From JAYOEY01 sp038120295 (GTDB taxonomy: Bacteria; Pseudomonadota; Alphaproteobacteria; MPNO01; UBA2964): a stretch of DNA of 64,000 nucleotides. Positions 59,390-64,000 of this stretch are shown piece by piece; positions within the stretch are counted from its first letter, which is position 1; each line of letters begins with the position of its first letter. Both the position numbers and the translations under genes were made by a program. The stretch is from positions 186,001 to 250,000 of the forward strand of contig JAYOLL010000002.1 in NCBI GenBank assembly GCA_038120295.1. The letters run 5' to 3'. Below the pieces are notes generated by a model that worked only from the letters and a program-made list of their open reading frames with translations, searched no databases and was not told the DNA's origin.

Positions 59390-60937
59390 ATGACAGCCTC
59401 GCTCCCGCCTACCGGTCTGGTGCCCCACGAGGTCCGGCCCATCGCCGAACAGCTTCGTACCAACGCGATCCTGTATCCGGAAAAGGACGCGCTGGTCTGT
59501 CTCGAGGACGGGCGCAGCATCGACTGGGCGCAGCTCGAGGATCTGTGCGTCCGCGTCGCGTCCTGGCTGGAGCGGCAGGGAGTCGAGGCCAATGACCGCG
59601 TGGCGGTGCTCGGAGACAACTCGCTGGAGCTGCTGATCCTGTATTACGCGGTGCAGGCGCGCGGCGCGACCTGGTGCACCGTGCATATCGAGGTCAACCG
59701 CAACCATCTGACCGAGATGCTCGACCGGATCGAGCCGGCATTCGTTCTCTATCAGGTGGGGCACGGGCTGAGCGTGCTGGCGCGGGACAGCGATATTCCC
59801 TGGCTGCCCTACGAGGCCTTCGACGAGGTCGAGGGTTTCTTCGCCGGTCTGCCGCCGGAGGCGGGCGATATAGAGGCCGTGAACGGGCCCGAGGATCGCT
59901 GCGTCATCTCCTTCACCTCCGGTACGTCGGCGCAGCCCAAGGGCGTGCTGCACAGCTTCTGCAATTACCAGGCCATCGCCCAGCACCAGATCGACCGCTG
60001 GTCCCTGACCGAGGACGACGTTATCCTGGAATTCCGCTCCTTCAGCTGGGCCTCGGCGCACATGCTGTCGCTCAACCCGGTCATGCTGGCCGGTGCGACC
60101 CTGCTGTTCGCGAAGAATTTCTCGCGCTCGCGCTTTGCGACCTGGCTGATGGACTACCAGCCGACCGTGGTCATCGCCGTGCCGGCGGTGATCAACATGC
60201 TGCTGGAGAATCCGCCTGAGGATGCGGCGGAGGCGTTTGAGAGCGTTCGCTTCGTCTCCTGCAGCACAGCGCCCCTGATGCCGGATGCGCATGAGCGGTT
60301 CGAGAGCCTGTACGGCGTGGAGCTGGTGCAGCTCTACGGGATGAGCGAAGGCGGGGTGGTGGCGGCCAACCGGCCCGGATCGCGCCGCATCGGCAGCGTC
60401 GGGCGGCCCGGCATGTATCAGGAGCTGAGAATCCTGGGACCCGACGGCAAGGCCCTGCCGGCCGGAGAAATCGGCGAAATCGTTACCGTCAGCGCGCAGC
60501 ACGCCCACGCCTATCTTCACGCCGGCGGCAGGATCGAGCCGATCCGCGGCCATACGCTGCCGACCGGCGATCTCGGCTATCTCGACGCGGAAGGCTATGT
60601 CCACGTGACCGGACGCGCCCGGGACGTGATCATCCGCGGCGGGGTCAATATCTCGCCGCTGGAGATCGATGCGGTGCTGTCGGCGCACGATGACGTGGCG
60701 GAGGCTGCCTGTTTCGGCATACCCGATTCCGTCTACGGCGAGGCTGTCGCCGGCTGGGTCACGCTAAGGCCCGGCGCAAGCATCGACGAGGTGGCGCTCA
60801 AGGCCTTCTGCGCCGAAAACCTGCCCGAGGAAAAGCGCCCGGTGGAGATCGCCATCGTCGACGAACTGCCGCGCAACGACCGGGGCAAGATCGACCGCAA
60901 CGCAATCCGCAGACTGTGGGAAGACAAGTCCGGCTAA
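59390..60937 (+). CDS. AMP-binding acyl-CoA ligase
   Basis: A 515-residue class I adenylate-forming enzyme. The phosphate loop is SFTSGTSAQPKGV (residues 174-186); YGMSEGG and TGDLGYLDAEGYVHVTGRARD follow; the C-terminal catalytic lysine is K500 in NDRGKIDR. Activates a carboxylic acid as CoA thioester. Likely substrate aromatic or medium chain; it shares the operon with UbiD copy 2. ATG 59390. Confidence 0.9.
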   Translation: MTASLPPTGLVPHEVRPIAEQLRTNAILYPEKDALVCLEDGRSIDWAQLEDLCVRVASWLERQGVEANDRVAVLGDNSLELLILYYAVQARGATWCTVHIEVNRNHLTEMLDRIEPAFVLYQVGHGLSVLARDSDIPWLPYEAFDEVEGFFAGLPPEAGDIEAVNGPEDRCVISFTSGTSAQPKGVLHSFCNYQAIAQHQIDRWSLTEDDVILEFRSFSWASAHMLSLNPVMLAGATLLFAKNFSRSRFATWLMDYQPTVVIAVPAVINMLLENPPEDAAEAFESVRFVSCSTAPLMPDAHERFESLYGVELVQLYGMSEGGVVAANRPGSRRIGSVGRPGMYQELRILGPDGKALPAGEIGEIVTVSAQHAHAYLHAGGRIEPIRGHTLPTGDLGYLDAEGYVHVTGRARDVIIRGGVNISPLEIDAVLSAHDDVAEAACFGIPDSVYGEAVAGWVTLRPGASIDEVALKAFCAENLPEEKRPVEIAIVDELPRNDRGKIDRNAIRRLWEDKSG

Positions 60938-60953
60938 CGAGGCGCGGCGTCGT

Positions 60954-61400
60954 TCACCAGGCCCCGCTATTCTCCATCGACGCCCACGGCTCCGCCGGCG
61001 GCAGCGCGTCGCCGCGCTGCAGCAGCTCGATGGAAATGCCGTCGGGCGAGCGGACGAACGCCATGTGGCCGTCGCGCGGCGGACGGTTGATCGTCACCCC
61101 GCCATCCATCATGCGCTGGCACACCGCGTAGATATCGTCGACGCGATAGGCCAGATGGCCGAAATTGCGGCCGCCGTCATACTCTTCGGGGTCCCAGTTA
61201 TAGGTCAGCTCGACCGTCGGCGAGTTATTCTCGCCCAGTTTGGGCACGTCGCCCGGCGCAGCCAGGAACACCAGCGTGAACCGGCCTTTCTCGTGATCGC
61301 GGCGGCGGACTTCCTCCAGCCCCAGTAGGTCGCAGTAGAAATGCAATGCCGCGTCGAGATCACGCACCCGCACCATGGTGTGAAGATATTCCATCGGCAT
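60954..61400 (-). CDS. VOC family protein, glyoxalase I-like
   Basis: A 148-residue single-chain VOC protein. YLHTMVRVRDLDAALHFY at the start, FGHLAYRVDDIY in the middle and DGISIELLQRG at the end hold the His and Glu metal ligands of lactoylglutathione lyase (GloA). It may detoxify methylglyoxal or be an isomerase or epimerase for CoA esters. It follows the ThDP enzyme on the same strand with an 11-bp gap. Confidence 0.88.
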   Translation of the reverse strand: MPMEYLHTMVRVRDLDAALHFYCDLLGLEEVRRRDHEKGRFTLVFLAAPGDVPKLGENNSPTVELTYNWDPEEYDGGRNFGHLAYRVDDIYAVCQRMMDGGVTINRPPRDGHMAFVRSPDGISIELLQRGDALPPAEPWASMENSGAW

Positions 61401-61411
61401 TTGTAATCTCC

Positions 61412-63160
61412 TTACCTTCTCGCGTCCGCCAGCGCCTGGGCGTCGTCATAGGCGGTCTGGATGTTGAGCACCGCCTGGCGGCCTTCGACGTCGACGGCCT
61501 TCAGCGCACGGTCGAGCGCGCCCGGCAGATCCTCGGCGTTATCGACCCGTTCGCCGTATCCGCCATTGGCCTCGACGATTTTGTGATATTCGGGCGAGGG
61601 TTCGACTGCGGTCAGCGGCGAGCGGTTGAGGCGGCTTGCCGCGCCGTCGGGATGCAGGCCGAGCGTCGCCTTTCGTACCGCGCCCCACATCCGGTTGTTG
61701 ATCACCAGCGTCAGGATCGGCAGCTCCATGCTGGCGCCAACGAAATGCGCAGGCGTCGGGTTGCCGAACATATAGGCACCGTCGCCGATCGAGGCGATGA
61801 CGCGCCGGTCCCTGGCCGCCAGCTTGACGCCGAGCGAGGCGCCGGTGCCCCAGCCGAGACCCGCGGCCGGGCTGTTGCCGAAGAACGTGCCGGGCTTGCG
61901 GTGGCCGAGGAACGGCGTCGGGATCTGGCTCTCATTGATCAGGATGTCGTCCTCGCCCATCACCTGGCCGAGACAGTGTGAGACCCAGGGAAGCTGCATT
62001 GGCCCGCCCGTGGCGCTGCGTTCGATCGTCGCGGCGCGGTCTTCGGCGGCCTTCGCCTGCGCTGCGGCGGCACGGGTGCGGCGGGCGTCCCTGGCGGGGC
62101 CGTTCTTCGACGCGGAGCCTTCCATTGCCGTCGACAACGCGCGGATCGCCGCGGCGCCGTCCGATCTGATGGCGAGATCGCACGGGAAACCGCGCACCGG
62201 ATATTTTTCGTAAAGCGGATCGACGCCGATCTGGACGATTTTGGCGTCGGGACTGATCTTGTGCAGGGACGGAATCCACGGCACGTCCGCTTCCAGCACG
62301 ACGATCACGTCGGCATCGCCGATCAGCCCGCCGGGTTCGAACCCCATATGCATCGGGTGGTCGGTCGGCAGGCAGTTATAGCGCGGCCGGTAGCAGATCA
62401 CCGGGATCGCATGCGTCTCCGCCAGGTCGGCCAGCGCCGCGACGTCTTCGACATTGCGGCCGTAGGAGGCGGTGATGATCATCGGGTTCTCGGCGTTCGC
62501 CAGCCAGTCGGCGGCCTGGTCGATGGCGTTCGCATCCGGCGCCGGGCTGGTGCCGATGGCGGCGCGCGACGGCGAGTCGTAGGAAAATTCACCGGGATTC
62601 TCGGCCAGCACCTCGCGCGGCAGGGTCAGGTAGACCGGGCCGCGCGGCTCCGTCATCGCCAGCGTCAGCGCGCGGTCGACGATGGTTTCCATCTGGCCGG
62701 TGTTGCGCAGCTCGTAATCCCATTTGACGGCCTCGCGCACCATACCGGCCTGGTCGAACATTTCCTGCGCCCAGTGGATATAGATGCTGCGAGCGCCCAG
62801 CGGCCCTTCTTCGTTGATCGGGGTGCGGCCGGCGGAAAACAGAAGCGGCACCCGGTCGCGCGAGGCGTTGAGCACGCCGCAGATGCCGTTGGCGGTGCCG
62901 ACGCTGACATGAAGCATCACGGCCTGCGGTTTTCCGGTCATCAGATAGTAGCCGTGCGCCATGGCGACCGCGACGTTCTCATGCGGAACGGTCACCGGTG
63001 TCGGCGCCTTCGCCTCGCCCAGCTGGGCCTTCGACAGCGCCTCGATGATCGAGGCGAAATCGGTCCCCGCATTGCCGAACAGATAGTCCACGCCCCGGTC
63101 GGCGAGCAGGGTCAGATAGGCCTCGGCGGCGGTATCGGCCTGGATGGTTTGTCGGGTCAT
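61412..63160 (-). CDS. Thiamine diphosphate-dependent enzyme (acetolactate synthase/benzoylformate decarboxylase-like)
   Basis: A 582-residue ThDP enzyme with PYR, central and PP domains. The ThDP-activating glutamate is E61 in VPHENVAVAMAHG; the cofactor-binding motif begins GDGAYMFGN and ends VINN some 25 residues later. The central domain (residues 210-350) is of the type that may bind FAD in acetolactate synthase; GxGxG is not obvious. The family decarboxylates 2-keto acids or makes C-C bonds. ATG 63160; the open frame to 63529 runs into the opposite strand of the MFS gene. Confidence 0.9.
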   Translation of the reverse strand: MTRQTIQADTAAEAYLTLLADRGVDYLFGNAGTDFASIIEALSKAQLGEAKAPTPVTVPHENVAVAMAHGYYLMTGKPQAVMLHVSVGTANGICGVLNASRDRVPLLFSAGRTPINEEGPLGARSIYIHWAQEMFDQAGMVREAVKWDYELRNTGQMETIVDRALTLAMTEPRGPVYLTLPREVLAENPGEFSYDSPSRAAIGTSPAPDANAIDQAADWLANAENPMIITASYGRNVEDVAALADLAETHAIPVICYRPRYNCLPTDHPMHMGFEPGGLIGDADVIVVLEADVPWIPSLHKISPDAKIVQIGVDPLYEKYPVRGFPCDLAIRSDGAAAIRALSTAMEGSASKNGPARDARRTRAAAAQAKAAEDRAATIERSATGGPMQLPWVSHCLGQVMGEDDILINESQIPTPFLGHRKPGTFFGNSPAAGLGWGTGASLGVKLAARDRRVIASIGDGAYMFGNPTPAHFVGASMELPILTLVINNRMWGAVRKATLGLHPDGAASRLNRSPLTAVEPSPEYHKIVEANGGYGERVDNAEDLPGALDRALKAVDVEGRQAVLNIQTAYDDAQALADARR

Positions 63161-63268
63161 GAAAGGCGCTCCCTGATATAGTCCCGCGAATTGTCTGTCC
63201 CGCTCGATAGCATGCGTCCCGTCGTTTGAACAGGATGCGCGCCGGGCGGCGTTCACCGGCGGAATTCG

Positions 63269-64000
63269 ATGGCCTTCCGACTGTCCTTCTTCTATGCGGC
63301 CCTGTTCCTGACCATCGGGATCATGATGCCGTTCTGGCCGGTCTGGCTGAAATCGCGCGGGCTGAATGCCGCCGAGATCGGCCAGATCCTGGCGGTCGCC
63401 ATGTGGCTCCGCGCCTTTACCAGCCCGATGCTGGCGCAGTATGCCGACCGGCGCGGCAGGCCGGACCGGCTGGCGATGCTGCTGGGCTGGAGCGCGCTCG
63501 CCGTCAACTGCCTGTTCTTTCTGACCCACGATTTCTGGACGATCCTCGCGGTCTCGATCCTGTCGACCATGAGCTTCACCGCGCTGATGCCGCTGGGCGA
63601 CGCGGTGACCATGTTAAAGGTTCGCGAGGGCACGCTCGATTACGGGCGGGTAAGGCTTTGGGGCTCGATCGCCTTCATCGTCGCGGCAACCGGCAGCGGT
63701 TACCTGCTCGATGGCAGGCCGCCATCGGCGATCCTGTGGCTGATAATCGGCGGGCTGGCCCTTACGGTGATCGGCTGTCACCTCATTCCCAGGGCCGAGA
63801 CGCCCGGCAGCAGCAGTTTTCTTGCGCCGATGCGGGCGCTGCTGCAGGAACGCAGGGTTATCGTCTTCATGATCGCTGCCAGCCTCGTACAGGCGAGCCA
63901 CGCGGTCTATTACGGTTTCGCCACCCTGCACTGGCAGGCGGAGGGGCTTTCCGACGGCGTAATCGGCGCACTCTGGGCCGAGGGCGTGATCTGCGAGGTA
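63269..64000 (+). CDS. MFS transporter (HcaT/MFS_1-like), 5' part
   Basis: The gene runs off the window; 244 codons are present from ATG 63269. It starts MAFRLSFFYAALFLTIGIMM and has PMLAQYADRRGRPDRL, the loop 2-3 motif of the major facilitator superfamily. The layout resembles the 3-phenylpropionate transporter HcaT and the nucleoside/PPP family. About seven transmembrane segments are visible. Substrate could be an aromatic acid. Divergent from the ThDP gene with 108 bp between starts. Confidence 0.85.
   Translation, partial: MAFRLSFFYAALFLTIGIMMPFWPVWLKSRGLNAAEIGQILAVAMWLRAFTSPMLAQYADRRGRPDRLAMLLGWSALAVNCLFFLTHDFWTILAVSILSTMSFTALMPLGDAVTMLKVREGTLDYGRVRLWGSIAFIVAATGSGYLLDGRPPSAILWLIIGGLALTVIGCHLIPRAETPGSSSFLAPMRALLQERRVIVFMIAASLVQASHAVYYGFATLHWQAEGLSDGVIGALWAEGVICEV

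Overview
The window is high-GC, densely coded DNA typical of an alphaproteobacterium. The EamA and tripartite tricarboxylate transporters, CoA-transferases, UbiD decarboxylases, Rieske oxygenases, PEP-CTERM proteins and GC-rich intergenic repeats together suggest a Rhodospirillales-like environmental or marine lineage. That placement rests on gene content only. No rRNA, tRNA, CRISPR array or intact insertion sequence was seen.

Positions 1-10,000 form a selenium region. A PhnC/PhnE-like ABC transporter (left part outside the window) runs into a 755-residue fusion of a flavin disulfide-reductase-like domain with selenophosphate synthetase (SelD/SenC). After a rimB-rimK-aspartoacylase set on the minus strand come senB (selenosugar synthase family) and, divergently with only 20 bp between the starts, senA (EgtB-like selenoneine synthase). 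This supplies the three enzyme types needed to make selenoneine from hercynine, selenophosphate and UDP-GlcNAc. The hercynine methyltransferase EgtD is not in the window. At 30,984-31,664 lies a second selenium user: a deiodinase-like thioredoxin-fold protein with an in-frame UGA at codon 91, in the exact deiodinase active-site context, followed at the right distance by a small SECIS-like hairpin. The organism therefore probably uses selenophosphate for both selenocysteine and selenoneine.

Positions 10,000-36,900 and 48,400-63,200 are a long accessory catabolic region in many short operons. It includes an ADP-forming acyl-CoA synthetase; a DUF35/thiolase-like pair with a class III CoA-transferase; two phthalate-dioxygenase-like Rieske oxygenases; a 4,5-dihydroxyphthalate decarboxylase-like protein; gentisate dioxygenase; LigAB ring-cleavage dioxygenase; dienelactone hydrolase; two UbiD decarboxylases; two orphan molybdopterin hydroxylase large subunits; TauD-like and IPNS-like dioxygenases; an extradiol-type VOC protein; an ACMSD-like amidohydrolase; an acyl-CoA ligase; and a ThDP enzyme. 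A plausible joint job is oxidation, decarboxylation and ring cleavage of aromatic acids such as phthalates. Specific substrates cannot be read from sequence.

Positions 36,900-48,300 are transport-rich: an orphan TctC binding protein behind a near-consensus sigma-54 promoter, four EamA exporters of one operon joined by 4-base overlaps, and a complete TctABC system. Decay and transfer marks include a MetE-like C-terminal relic, a luciferase-like oxidoreductase relic beside a low-GC HNH-like gene, and a PPOX-family gene interrupted by one TAA. Several GC-rich dispersed repeats sit between genes. The window ends inside an MFS transporter.
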